Below the pieces are notes generated by a model. That model saw only the letters and a list, made by a program, of their open reading frames with translations. It was not told the origin of the DNA and ran no database searches. Both the position numbers and the translations under genes were made by a program. A stretch of 64,000 nucleotides of DNA from Rhipicephalus microplus (lineage: Eukaryota > Arthropoda > Arachnida > Ixodida > Ixodidae): contig NC_134710.1 in the NCBI RefSeq assembly GCF_043290135.1, forward strand, positions 9,907,821-9,971,820. Direction: 5' to 3'. Shown here piece by piece: positions 22,257-33,571 of the stretch; position 1 is the stretch's first letter, and every line of letters starts with the position of its first letter.

Positions 22257-23040
22257 AATATTACAGTAGAATGTCACAGGACTGCTGAAAAGCCTCGACG
22301 ACGTGACGTATCGAAAGAATCTGTATGATGCAGTCATGTCATCCAGTGGTGTTGCCATTGTTGTGGATCCAGGAACTGCCTGTACACATTTACCACTTCA
22401 AACGTCTCTTGAGGCAGTAGCTGTCAAAGTCTTTAACTTAACAAACTGGTCATAATTTGCTCTATTTTTATATACCTCTTCAGTAGCAACTTAGCACTCA
22501 AGAATTCTAGGTGTTAAGTGATGAACTTCCAGAACCGTATCTTCTACTTGGAGATTAACGCACGTAGCAGTCTGTGGGGTGACTCTGGCTGCTATGCACG
22601 AGGACGTCTGATTGATGCACGAGGACATCTGTTTCCTTTCTCCTCTGGCGCGTGTCTTCTCAAAAAGGAAAGAGGCAACATATTATAGCCTCGCTAATAA
22701 TAGCTACTCGTCAATCGACCTGAGCATTATATCTCCATCGCTTCTTCCCCTACTTTGCTGGAAAGTCATTAAGAATCCTTTTGGAAGTGACCACTGTCCT
22801 GTAGTTCTGAGCTCAGCAGTACCAAATGAATATCCTTCACAGATTCCCAAATGGCTGATTTGGCTGGTTCCCAAACTGCTGGTTTGGTATGATGTCCTAT
22901 ATTTGAACTTTTTGCTCCAAATTGACGACATATATTTTTTTCTTGGGTTCAGGCATGCTTTGAGAAAATCGATTTGGATTCATTCTGAAAATTACTGCTT
23001 GTGTACAATTTTTTGGGGGGGGGTTCGCACATCATGGTGT
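22257..23040 (+). pseudogene. LINE ORF2 fragment: AP-type endonuclease domain, broken
   Basis: Readable in shifting plus-strand frames. It starts with ILQ-stop-NVTGLLKSLDDV at 22,257 (stop in place of Trp), followed by an internal deletion. Next are SSGVAIVVDPGTACTHLPLQ (22,335-22,400), NARSSLWGDSGC (22,556-22,595), then SSIDLSIISPSLLPLLCWKV and FGSDHCPVVLSS (22,709-22,810), the SDH motif that ends APE-type endonuclease domains, then IPKWLIWLVPK. APE domains nick target DNA to prime reverse transcription. The fragment ends without an RT. A short duplication of ATGCACGAGGAC lies at 22,594-22,626. It may belong to the same element as ORF1 at 17,328-18,527. Confidence 0.75.
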
Positions 23041-24074
23041 TAATACAAATAATGAATGTGCAAATAACTTGTAAAAAAGACATCTTGCAACATGCATGCT
23101 GACGAGTATGAGCATAACGTAGTGAAGTATGAAAATCTATCCAAGGTTTCTTTCAGTGCTATAAATTACGATCGCCATGTTACGAGGCTATGTTACTTAA
23201 AAACTCGTGTCTGGGACATAGCTGAGATTTTATTTTGAGGAAATCGGGAGTGGGAGAGCAGTGTAATCACTTAAGAACATACGTGTGTTTACATGATCCT
23301 ACACATTCAAGCTGAATCATTTTTTCAAACCTATCCTTTACCTGTGTTTGTGGTCTGTACCTTAAGCAATATGGTAAGGAATAAAGAATTACTTGTGATG
23401 TGTGGATTTGCATATAGTTTGTGAATTCACGATCAATAGACATTAAGCACAATGGCTTGGCTGCTGTGGCTTCACAACAAAATTCTTTAATTGTTTTTAT
23501 AGTGCTCATAAGGCTGCTCTCACTGTACTTATTTATATGAATGGCTTGCTGTAAAACATGACTACAGTATTACATATGCACGGAACATATTCTGCACTGC
23601 GTTCAAGGGTGCCCAAGAACAATGTGTGCGTCCGTATTACAACCGAAGAACAGGGTGACATGATCAGCGCTCACCACCCCTACTTGCGCAATTTTACGCG
23701 CGGGTGGAACGTATGATTAGTGGGGAATGTTACCAATTTGTAGTTAACGCGTAACATGGCGGCAATGGTGAAAACCTGTCGAGTGCCCATGTAGTTCCTA
23801 TCCCAATGAAAGAAATCACTTAATTGCCCAGCAGTGAGGTGGCGAGTCCATCTAAATTTCGTCGCGGTGTTCATGTCGGCTGTGGCACTTCAATTTATTT
23901 TTGTAGAGCCCTATTGGTTTAGTATAAAGATAGCTTTTAATAGTTCATCTCTAGGCTTGAGTTGCTGTTCATGTGATATGCGATGTTCTGATCACATTTT
24001 GAACATTGTAACATTTTAACATTCAATATTTTTGTCTGAGTAGCTGTGCTTTCTACTTTACTGTTGTAAGGTTT
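23041..24074. other. No recognisable gene
   Basis: No element ends or coding signature found. Confidence 0.4.
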
Positions 24075-24079
24075 TATAT

Positions 24080-24131
<52 letters not shown>
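24075..24131. repeat. (CA)n(TA)n microsatellite
   Basis: About 11 CA units followed by about 15 TA units. Open frames through it are artefacts of the repeat. Confidence 0.95.
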
Positions 24132-24133
<2 letters not shown>

Positions 24134-24179
24134 AAGTTTTTTCCATTGTGCCAAACCCACTTGGGAAGAGAAGAGATGC

Positions 24180-24262
24180 AACTTAGCGGTTGTCTTAGTT
24201 TTATTTCCATTGGTTTCGACCGCTGCACCGGTCTTGGTCAAGGTTTGTGAATAAGTGCGACA
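24180..24262 (-). other. Possible Penelope-like terminal fragment
   Basis: GGTTTCGACCGCTGCACCGG followed by TCTTGGTCAAGG resembles the self-complementary GTTTCGGCCGG...CCGG motif that I associate with terminal regions of Penelope-like elements. No coding part adjoins. Weak call. Confidence 0.3.
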
Positions 24263-24689
24263 CTATGCGAACATGCCGCATCGACATGGTGGTGCAAAAA
24301 AAAAAAAAAAACTGGAGAGAGCGACAAATTAGTGATGTTTTACAGTAGTGGCATATGCTGTGCCAAACAGTTCTCATCTCATTCGCTGGAGCTAGCAAAA
24401 GAGTGAAGGGTGAGAGAGGCCCCGTTTAGAGTGGGCACGTGTGGTACGTTTGGGCAAAACATAAGTAATAGAGACAGCAGAAGCCACGTAAACAGTAAAC
24501 AGACTCAAAATTCAAAGGAGTACCAAAAAAGGGAAAAAATAAGGAAGGAAGGAGAGAGAATGACAGAGGGGCGATAGGGCGGCTGGCGCGATAGTAATTT
24601 TAGATAGAAGGCTATCGGCAACTTGAGGACAAGAACTTCTATGCAGAACTCGAAGAGGACTCCATTAAATTATTCGAGTCAGAAATAAT

Positions 24690-25095
24690 CTATGAACTAC
24701 CCAAATCTACATAACGTCGGCTATGTCACCTATACAAATAATAAACAAAAGTGACCCAAGCACTGAGCCTCCAGGCAGCCCTGACGTGATCTGTACTTCA
24801 GATGACTTCGTGTGGTTAAACGTAACAAATTTTGAGTGCGATCAAAGTAATTTTGTTATCCAATCAACCAGATTATCGGCAAAATTGTGACGAAGGTAGA
24901 AGTTTGGCATGGCAAACCATGTGAAAATCCTTAGAATAGACAATAAATATGGCATAATTCTGTCCTCGTTCATTAAGGGACGCAACAATGTCGTGTGTAA
25001 ATTCAAGCAACTATGTAGCCTATATTCTACACAGTATTTCTTGATCATATGCTCCAAAAGTGTGGAGCTGGTATATAAAGCAAAGATGTCTGCCT
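24690..25095 (-). pseudogene. LINE reverse transcriptase fragment, CR1-like, broken
   Basis: On the minus strand LEHMIKKYC (25,060) is followed by FYLRHNFADNLVDWITKLL (to about 24,842), then in another frame SKFVTFNHTKSSEVQITSGL and PGGSVLGSLLFIICIGDI (to about 24,718), which matches the SGVPQGSVLGPLLFxIYINDI motif B region. Motif C is missing, so the fragment ends at both sides inside the RT. Confidence 0.7.
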
Positions 25096-25388
25096 ATAAT
25101 TTGCTTTTTTCCAGACCTAGTGGCACGGTGTTTGTTTGTTTGTTTACACAGATTGGGAATTGTCGCAGAGATATACGTCTTTCAATGTTACAGTAAGATA
25201 ATTAGCACACCACACTGAGTACCACTTTTAAAATATGTTTGGCATACCGCCTGGGCCAGAGTGCATCGTAACTTCAATATTACTGTTAGGTTATGCATTT
25301 CAGAGGAGCTCAATTTAATATTAGTAAGATCATGTAGTTTGCTGCGCGTATAAAATGGAGTGATGCCGTTAGCGGTAGAAAAAAACAC

Positions 25389-25439
25389 ATTCGAAGTAAT
25401 TATTCATTCGAAGTAATTATTCATTTGAAGTAATTATTG
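25389..25439. repeat. 17-bp repeat, three copies
   Basis: ATTCGAAGTAATTATTC in tandem at 25,389, 25,406 and 25,423, the third copy with two differences. Confidence 0.9.
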
Positions 25440-27142
25440 AAGGCATTTGCTATAGCTTCCAGATTTCAAGAGAATTGGCCATCAGGAATAAACAATAAGG
25501 GCATAGACGATGCAGGAGTAATCGACCTCTAGAACCTGAAGGGATTTCTTTCATATGTAGTGCAGGCATGGCTAAGGTACTCGTTGCTAGCCTCTTCATT
25601 TTAGCTTCTGTTAGCACTATCATTACATTAGGAATGACTATTCTTAAGCTCCGTATGCGACGAGTCAGATGAATTATATTTTTATGGTAGCATGGTTGTC
25701 TGGGGTTGCATTGAACATATTTGTGTGCATCACACTTTAATGAACATTATCACAAAACTTGAGAAGGAGCGCATCTACATTGCAAAGTTCGCTGTAGTTC
25801 CTCAAAAGATCAAGGCGAAGGTGTGCAGTAGAGAAGTGTCATAAACTTCAAGACAGTTGAAAACAGTTTCGATCTCAATTCTTTGAAGAGAACACACTAA
25901 GTATGAGGCGATGTAACCAGTGTTATGGCCACAAAACCCTTCGACGACTTTACATTTTACACCGTGCGATACGAGTTCGTAGCCCCATAATGAACATAGG
26001 CTGCAGCTGTTTTTCATCTGGTCTCGCTAAACTGTAAAACGCCAGTGTAGGGGAATACGGCTGCTTCGGGAAAAAAGGCAGGGTTCGTACAGTGATATCA
26101 TAGGGTGTAGTGAAGGGTAAAAGAGCCGTTCTCTGATGCCTGCTAAAATAGCGAACGCGAGCTAGCACTCGCGACCTTGTGTTCAAAGTTCCCAGATGCG
26201 CATCGAGCCACGCAGCCTCCTGTCTGAGTATCCCTTTACACTCCGTCCAGCGAAAGGCAGACAGGGTTTCCTTTCCGGTCTAGAAACCATCGATGGTGTA
26301 GCATTGCTCGCGGAGTGATGCATGCGCTGTCCGTGCGATGGAGATGGCCAGCTTGTTTCATCTATGCTTCAGTAGCGTTCCTCGCTATATATAGCGCTCG
26401 TGAGATTCTTTTTCGTGGAAATAGCATAGGTTGTGCGTACAAAAGTACTTAATTTGGACTTTATATGGAACATGACCGGGATGATAAGCCTGTATAGAGT
26501 GTCCATATTATTCTTCTCGCAAAAAAAATATACAGAAACCGTTGATGCGTGCTGGCTTTTGTTGAGGAGAGCTGGCTTGTCTTCGCTGTAAAGAGTTCGT
26601 TCGGAGAATGAAATAATTCGGAGCCTTTTCCTTTGCATTTGTCCTCGATTACACCGCACTACACTCTCTTACACTCTACAACTCTTACACTCTCTTCGAC
26701 CTTTCTGTCTTCGTAAAGAATGTGTGCAATGGAAGCGTTAAGTGTAGTCTATCAGGATTTCGAGCTTTTCGGCTACACTCCGTTTTCACTTGCGCAATCG
26801 GAAACGCGCAAAATGCAGCGAAATCACAACTTCATAGCGCATGATAACCCTACGAGACGCGAGGCAGAACTGGGGTGGCGAATGAATGGCAGATCAGGGT
26901 AGAAACCAACTTGCAACTCAAAATTCCTCGTATATGAACCATTCTAGAGTATGTGCCCTAATCATGTCACGTGAATCACTATTCTGGCGTCACGAAGGGC
27001 GCTGAAAGAACAAGAATCGCCAAGATCGAATACCGCGCTCGAGTGTGCATCTTCAGAAGTTGTATTATGGCCCCTACATTGACGGCGCATGTAAACATGG
27101 AAACAGGGCAGTCGAGACAGCGCAAATGTCGCTCTCAGAAAT
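25440..27142. other. No recognisable gene; composition shift begins
   Basis: No domain signature. Base composition changes from AT-rich toward GC-rich near 26-27 kb. Confidence 0.4.
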
Positions 27143-28056
27143 CTTAGACCTGCAGAAAAGCAGCTGAAGTGATGTATTTTATGGCCAGATTCCCCGTTCG
27201 GGCAAAAAATGTGACAAATGGCGGCGCGCCGCAAAATATTGTGCGGCGGCGGCGTGGTCTCTCTCGGAGCTTCGGCGGCGGCGGGAACAGCATGAGTAAA
27301 AACGGGCGGCGGCGACGCACAGCTGTAGGTTGCACTTCACGAGGCTGGAGGGGCACTCGTGGAGGGCGGTATCGAAAGTGGTTCGGTCGCCACCGACGAG
27401 AGCGCCGCGGAAACCCTTCACGACCTCCGCGCTGTTGTTGATGTTGACAGCGGTCCTGCGTTTCTCCAACGCCTGACGGCGGGTCACGGGGCCGTACGAA
27501 GAGGCAGTGGGTCCTTGCGCTGGATCTGCCAGGCAGGGCAGCGCGGCTGGTTGGTTGGATGGGTGCCGGTGCAGTGAATACGACGAGCGCGCTCTGCCGC
27601 TACACCGGAGGTAGCGCTCGTCTCGCGAGCTGGTGTTCGTGGCGTCGCCGAAACGGGCTCACTGAAGGGGCAGACCGGCCTGCGCAGTTTGAAGAGGAAA
27701 ACCTCCGCTGGTATAGTGGTTCCCTCAAAGGTGAAGGTGACACGCCTGCACACGAGACGACCGGAACGCGAGTCGATGTTTTCCGCGATTTCAGCGGCAT
27801 TCAAGTCCTCGTCGACCCCGTAGACGACCCCTACGCAGGTGTTGTCCGTGAGGAGCTCCCAACTGACGTTCGGCGAGCAGATCCTCCGAACCTCGAGGGG
27901 CTCCGCAGGGTCCGCAGCTGGTTGAGCGTCCACGGCAACGAGGTTGCGGTGAAAGTTGACGCGGACGTCGGTTGGCGGCGACGTCGCGAAACGCGGCGAG
28001 GCAGTTTGCTTTTTCCCCCGCCGGTCTAAGATCATAGTGTCGCCGCGTTTGCTCAC
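27143..28056 (-). pseudogene. LINE ORF1 (gag-like) fragment of a second family
   Basis: An open frame from 28,056 to 27,484 contains VRVNFHRNLVAVDAQ, TDNTCVGVVYGVDEDLNAAE, RRVTFTFEGTTIPAEVFLFK and later NQPRCPAWQIQRK. This matches the conserved core of a tick LINE ORF1 that normally carries CCHC knuckles between VFLFK and CPAWQ. Here that stretch (PVSATPRTPARETSATSG) has lost the Cys residues, so the nucleic-acid-binding knuckles are deleted or shifted. Further frames to about 27,143 (TRRQALEKRRTAV) are a decayed C-terminus. High GC separates it from its flanks. A poly-G run adjoins its 5' side at about 28,061-28,080. Confidence 0.65.
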
Positions 28057-28136
28057 TTTGGGGGGGGGGGGGGGGGGGGGTCAGATGCGACAGGCTCGGG
28101 CGCCACGGTTGGGCTGACTACGGCGGCCGGGGTTAA

Positions 28137-28812
28137 AGGGACACTAAAGTCAACTGTTAAGTCGAAGTTGGTTGTTGAAATGGCGGTCCAGAAACCTCGT
28201 AATGTTACTTTTGTGCCAAGGAAGGGCCTATTTTGAAATAAAATCACATTTTAGTGCTCCGCATCGGCTTAGCGCACCCGTCTCAAAAAGCGGACCGACT
28301 CACGTCACTGTTGTCATGCACAATGTTGCTCGGCTTTATGGCGCTCGTAGCAGCAGACCAAAAGCAGTGTGAGCTACCGCAGCAACAATGGCCATTGATT
28401 AATTTCCCGCCATTGGCTTCGAGATTGTATTTTTGTTTCAACTGCACCCCGCTAGATGGCACCACATGTCTCGTGTAACCACGCAAAAATTGAATTTTCG
28501 AATCACTCGGGCCACGTCCGGTGGTTCTTTTTTTTCATGAATCAAACAGAAATCAAAAAGCAGCATTTTATTGCGTCTCTTGATGCACGGAAGGTTATGT
28601 AGTGCAGTTAGATCGATCACTAGTGATTAATTGTAGGCGGTTCGTCTGATGTCATAGGGATCATTTTCAAAATGTCCTACCGCGGCGCTTGTGTTCTTGT
28701 GCATTTACCTCAATATCTCGTTAAGTAGGGCACTGTTGTTAATATTGTCGTTTTAGATGTCATACATTGAGCTTGACCCTGACGTAAATTGTTATTTGAT
28801 TTTAGTGTCCCT
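28137..28812. mobile_element. TTAA-flanked MITE, 676 bp
   Basis: Starts AGGGACACTAAAGTCAACTG and ends TTGATTTTAGTGTCCCT, flanked by TTAA at 28,133-28,136 and 28,813-28,816. A TTAA duplication with AGGG termini fits Kolobok- or piggyBac-type elements. No transposase is present. A right-end relative is at 44,225-44,251. Confidence 0.75.
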
Positions 28813-28816
28813 TTAA

Positions 28817-29405
28817 GGAAGACGTTGGAGAGGGGGTGAAGCGCGGAGTGACGACTTCACTTGGCGCGCCAGTCGTGTCTGACGTTGCAGGTGGCTAAAT
28901 GCTTTGCCGGGCCTATTGTGTATTCTTTCGCGGTACCCGGATCAACATTACGAGATAGTTTCAGTTGTCAAGCTCCTCCCCGGCGCCTAACCCCTTTCTG
29001 CGAGCTGCGCCGGTAGACGCAACGGGCAGGGGCGCCTAAGCGTGCGCTTTTCTTGCTCGCGTTGGTTATCTATGCGCCAAGATAATGCCGCGAGCTTTGT
29101 AATGAAAAATTCGCGCCAAAAGGGACGATAAGGCGATGCGAAGCAGCGCCCGTGATGTGCACCGCGTTTGCATCGATTTTACTGGGTCGTTTCGTTAATG
29201 CTGCGATATTTGGTGTTATCGCCGTATTGTCATTCAGTGGCATCGTCACCATTGAAGCCCCGGTGTTGATATGGTCTAGCGAGGCGTCTGCACGGGTGTT
29301 GGGGACGTTGAAGTGGTCATTTTTCGCTCTCTCTGCCATGGCGAAAAATATATATATGGTGGGGGGGGGGAGGTGACGGGCCCGCTGTGCCGCTCCCTGG
29401 CTACG
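28817..29405. other. No recognised gene; possible unclassified repeat
   Basis: Open frames exist on both strands at 29,070-29,477 (135 codons minus, 74 plus) with no signature. I could not identify the sequence from the window alone. Confidence 0.35.
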
Positions 29406-29408
29406 CCC

Positions 29409-29958
29409 CTGGTGTTTTGTGACCAGCTCTGCAGGAGTGGCTACTACTCGTTGCTGTCTTCCAGCGAGAAGGGGCACTGTTTCAGGCCGCCGAAGGCTGC
29501 GTCTTCGCTAATAGCAGCGCGCCATTCTGAGGCTCGACAAAGAACTCGCCCGCTGTTGTGTCGTGTGTGACCTGCACTTCCAGTCAGAGGACCTCGTTGG
29601 ATATTTCATCTACAACGTCAATGGTGAAGTGGTCACCATAGCACGTGGTAAGTGGACGCTAAAAGAAGACGCTGTATGTCTCTTTCCTAGTTGTCCGAAA
29701 TACTTATCGATGCCCTCAAAGAAGCGCAAACTTCCCACTGTGCAGCCAGCCCTTGACGTTAAGCGCAGCAAAAAATTGAAGGCGAAAATGAAAACTGATT
29801 GTGACCATTGTGAACTAGCGTGCTCCCCAGACGGTTGCCACCATTTTCACCGGTATGGCGCACCACGACAAGGACACACACAAAGGAGAAATGCACACAC
29901 ACACAGCGCTAACTTGCAATTAATGAAACTGTACTACCCAACTAATGAACTAATGTAA
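29409..29958 (+). pseudogene. Second THAP-type zinc finger fragment, frameshifted
   Basis: The first half reads VFCDQLCRSGYYSLLSSSEKGHCFRPPK (first Cys pair) at 29,412-29,500. After a frameshift near 29,505 it continues AILRLDKELARCCVVCDLHFQSEDLVGYF (Cys-x2-His pair) and DAVCLFPSCPKYLS, matching the AVPxxFPxCPxYLS end of THAP domains. A basic KKRKLP...KRSKKLKAKMK stretch follows, possibly a nuclear localisation signal. Members like this are found in P-element-type transposases and in host THAP proteins. No transposase catalytic region follows before the frame closes at 29,958. The CpG-rich flank allows a host first exon, but the frameshift argues for a pseudogene. Confidence 0.65.
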
Positions 29959-30984
29959 CTAATGAAACTGTAACTAAGGAAACCGTGTACTACCCATTGC
30001 CACCGAAAGCCCCGCATGGCTCTTTTACGAGCTTTCATTCGACCATCGCTCGAGCGATCGAAAGAGTGCGGAGACACATTCTGGAAGGTTTCAGATGATC
30101 ATGAGGAGTGCTGCCTCCCTCTTCTTGGCTCTAGCGACCATATGCTCGCATTCACGCAGGAAGCGCGTTTTTTTTCATTGCTGTGCGGTTGCGTTTTCAC
30201 GCGAGTGATACAAAATTTCGACTAGGAAACAGTCATGGGGTAGCTGTAGCAAACAAGACAGCGCGTCTTTTGTGGGTGTTGCCGTGGAATAGATAAGAAG
30301 AAATAGAAACAGAGACGTGTGGGTGAGAGGGTAAAAGCCAACCAGCTCTGAGCGATTCGCCTGTATCGCTCGCTCTGTCACTTCCGGTCGGCTGTAATGT
30401 GTGTGTGTGTGGGGGGGGGGGGGGAGGCACAGGGAAGCACGGATATTATTTGCGAGTGGTGTACCCGATGGCACAACAGCTTTCTTTTTTTACATGAAAT
30501 TCAGTCGTGAAAAGCCACCCTCAAACCTCGCAGACACTTAACAAAAAAGCATTGTAAGTGAGGTTACCGATCACATATTAGGAACATTACATCTGTCTGC
30601 CTTACATTGGCCGCGACATATTGAATATGCCGTGTGATTTTTTGGACAATCCAGATTTGGTTATCGCATAATATCGAAACTGGTGGCAAGCTGGAAACGC
30701 GGCCTCTCTGTGACGGCAGGCCGGAACTGCGCGTGACGGGGAAAAGACGAACTTTGAATGACGAAGCTATAGAGTTTCCCAAAATGAACCAGAAGGGATT
30801 CGGGTGCGGCGATCGTTCAGCGACCGTGTGAACTTATAACTAGTTATGGATTTGCCTAGTGACCCGTTTCGAAATGGTAATCCCAGACGATTAAGGTGGT
30901 GAAGCGCTACTGCTGGAGATTCGCCGATTGATGCTTCGTGACAGAGCGGCTTCAAGCCACGCCAAGCTATAAGTGGCGCAAAGT
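29959..30984. other. No recognisable gene; GT/G tract
   Basis: A GT run then a G run at 30,397-30,424 encodes only artefact frames. Confidence 0.4.
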
Positions 30985-30994
30985 ACGAAGACTA

Positions 30995-31237
30995 TAAAGC
31001 CCCGCCTCGGTGGTCTAGTTGCTAAGGTACTCAGCAGCTGACCCGCAAATCGCGGGCTCGAATCCCGGCTGCGGCGGCTGCATTTCCGATGGAGGCGAAA
31101 ATGTTGTAGGCCCGTGTGCTCAGATTTGGGTGCACGTTAAAGAACCCCAGGTGGTCGAAATTTCCGGAGCCCTCCACTACGGCGTCTCTCATAATCATAT
31201 TGTGATTTTGGGACGTTACACCCCACATATTAAATCA
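30995..31237 (+). mobile_element. Ruka SINE, full length, 10-bp target duplication
   Basis: tRNA-derived head with box A (TGGTCTAGTTGCTAAGG) and box B (GGCTCGAATCC), then the Ruka body with the CCCAGGTGGTCGAAATTTCC core and the 3' end TGGGACGTTACACCCCACAT. ACGAAGACTA flanks it at 30,985-30,994 and 31,238-31,247. Transcribed by RNA polymerase III if active; mobilised by a LINE. Confidence 0.9.
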
Positions 31238-31247
31238 ACGAAGACTA

Positions 31248-31892
31248 AGAAATTCGTGTACTACCCATCATTCCCGTGCTCGCTGAAGCGCCATGCGTTT
31301 CAGCTCCCATAGACACTGGCGATAGAGTTCGCTCAGGTGTACTTATAGGAAACTCTTATGGTCGAAACAGAATCTGGCCTGGAAAATCAGCAAGCATGCT
31401 GAAAAGCCCAGTTAGGACCGCTTATTGTAAAAATAAAATATGACGTCAGAACCGGAAGCGGTAGGGACGTCGCGCATCTGTCTTACATGGCGCAAAATTG
31501 AAATTGTTTTCCTTATTGCTGACCTGCTATGTACCTTTATTATTGCGTGATTTTGTTGTGCCTTAATTGTGTTTCGCTAATTGCATGCGACAGAGAAAAG
31601 AAACAAATAACAAAGATTGAGGAAGCAAAGTTGTTTTATTAGCCAAATGACGTTGCAATATGCACAAGAGGCAATTGTGAGACAACTGTTCACGAGCACA
31701 ATAGCATAATACTTCGAAAACTCACGTTGATGAATCGTTCAAAACCACTGCAGCGAGACAACTTCGAAAATACTGCTTTGGCAGCCGTAGAGTACAGCGT
31801 CTTGTTGGTTAGCCTGTCGCGTTCACAGTCGCTGAAGGCGAAGGCACGCCGGGCGTGCGCCAGCGAACGCAGGAGCGGCTATCTACACATTC
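31248..31892. other. No recognisable gene
   Basis: Nothing identifiable. Confidence 0.4.
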
Positions 31893-32330
31893 TGTTTATT
31901 TGTTTATTTGATACCCGCAGCGCTATAAGGCATTACAGTGGAGGAAATACAACATGATTACAAGACAGAACACAAGCTCAATTTGCGGCAAGTACAGTAC
32001 AGCCTATCCAGATAGTAGGAAGTACACTGAATACACAACATAATGGAGATTGACAAAAATGTACGAAAAATGCCAGCGGGTAACATACAGAAAAACAAAT
32101 ACAATATGTATACCGCACAACAAAACACCCTTCATCAACTGAACAATTCACTTGATTCTAACAAAGGAAGCAATAAATAACTACCAACAGCGGCAACGAT
32201 CGCTGAAGGTAATCGATTCCACTGGGAAACCGTTTTAGGGTTGAGGTGGTTGAGCTCTGAAATGGACATAAAAAATAAGTGAACTTCTGACGGTGTGCCT
32301 GAAACCACCACGGAAAATTGAGCGATGGCT
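31893..32330 (-). pseudogene. CR1-like LINE 3' end: C-terminal peptide and 3' UTR
   Basis: Minus strand: ISELNHLNPKTVSQWNRLPS followed by AIVAAVGSYLLLPL and a stop at about 32,135, matching the WNxLP C-terminal signature of CR1-like ORF2. The 3' UTR ends with AAATAAACAAATAAACA at about 31,893-31,910. The 5' side is truncated near 32,300. Confidence 0.7.
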
Positions 32331-32339
32331 CCGTTGACC

Positions 32340-33000
32340 TGGTAATGCGCCGAACCAAAGAACACGCCGAGCTGAACGCAAGCTCCGATAGCATATCGCC
32401 TAGATACACGCGAAATCCGTTGGCTCATGTTACCAGATTGCCTGCATGTGCCCACTGTTTCTTGAAACTAAACGAAAAAAAGGGCGCTGAACCACATAGC
32501 TAAGACTATAGCTTATTAATCTACTAATTTTTGCAAGGAATAAGTTTAAAACTATTTAAAATCAACGTTTAATTATTATTTTTGTTTCCGCTATTCGCCC
32601 CGTCAGCTAGTCGCGTTTCAATCGTCTCGCTGCTGTTGATGTCTGTCGCAATAGGTGTCAGACCACTTTTCTCGCGACAGATTGACCTTGCCAGTTGCAT
32701 CTTCGCATGGCCACTCGCACTGTAGGGAAAGGGCGCGGCCTCGGAACGCCATGCAGTCCGGAACGCGCACGTGTGGTCAGGCATACTAGTCTCGCTTCGT
32801 GCGCGCTGTCAGCTTCCTTTACGGCCCGTAAAATTCAAATGTAGCAAACCTGCCGTGCACGACAATTTTTTTTCTATTGTAAGTTCTCTCAAGCTAACGA
32901 GTTTTTGTTCGTAGTCTGAACGGTGTACTTTGAGCAGCGTGGCTGTCGTAGTAAAACTTTTTTTTTTTTCTTCGTTCAGCGAACTGGGAGCGCAGAGAAA
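32340..33000. other. No recognisable gene
   Basis: No recognisable element or domain. The short frames are unsupported. Confidence 0.4.
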
Positions 33001-33571
33001 ACACAAAGGACGAAGCGAGGAACCACACAACACGAGCGCTCAACTATCAACTGATTTATTTTCCACATCGGAAGGACATATATAAACACAAAATGCGCAT
33101 GTCAAAAAAGATTATGACGAAATCAAGGGCAGCATGCGAAGCGTGTAATCAAGGCACATGTCTAAGGGTTATCTAGGTAGCTAAATTCACAGTCAAGTAG
33201 TGAGAAGGAAGGATGACTTATACATTGGTCCGCATTCCTGGAAATGTGATAGGCTTCAGAAATTTCGCGCGTAGTTTGATGAGGATGCCGGAACAGAACA
33301 ATTGTATTCTCAAACAGAGGTTGGCACTTGCACGAAACGCAATGTGACGCTAAATGGGAGTAAGGTGTATTTTTCAACGAGCTTCTGTGTTCCCTGAGAC
33401 GCACGTTCACACATCGGCCGGTCTGGCCAATGTACATACGTCCACAAGAAAGGGGTATCTTATATACTACTCCGGTGATGCACTTAACAAACTTAGTTAC
33501 GTGCTTCTGAAGGCATCCTCTACCTTTAGATGCATTATGTGCCCTCCTGTGCACCTGTGCAAGCAAAAGTC
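33001..33571 (-). pseudogene. Penelope-like element: C-terminal GIY-YIG endonuclease
   Basis: An open frame 33,566-33,162 on the minus strand carries GVVYKIPLSCGRMYIGQTGR (GxxY...YIG with the catalytic Arg in GRCVNVRLREH), a His pair (SHLASHC) and the C-terminal REISEAYHISRNADQCISHP segment with a normal stop. This matches the GIY-YIG domain that follows the reverse transcriptase in Penelope-like retroelements and nicks DNA. The reverse transcriptase is absent: the sequence is cut at 33,572 exactly where the terminal repeat of the next transposon begins. A 3' UTR-like stretch runs to about 33,001. The domain itself looks intact. Confidence 0.85.

Noticed and set aside
23937..24146. Minus-strand frame with long YIYI and CVCV runs
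   Set aside because: It is a translated CA/TA microsatellite.
29865..29920. Penelope-like terminal repeat resembling 33,000-33,060
   Set aside because: Shares only short words (ACACAAAGGA, AGCGCT.AACT) with the tick Penelope-like end; too weak to annotate.
31010..31090. tRNA gene calls in Ruka heads
   Set aside because: Box A and box B belong to the SINE, the tRNA fold is not preserved, and the same head occurs in every copy.
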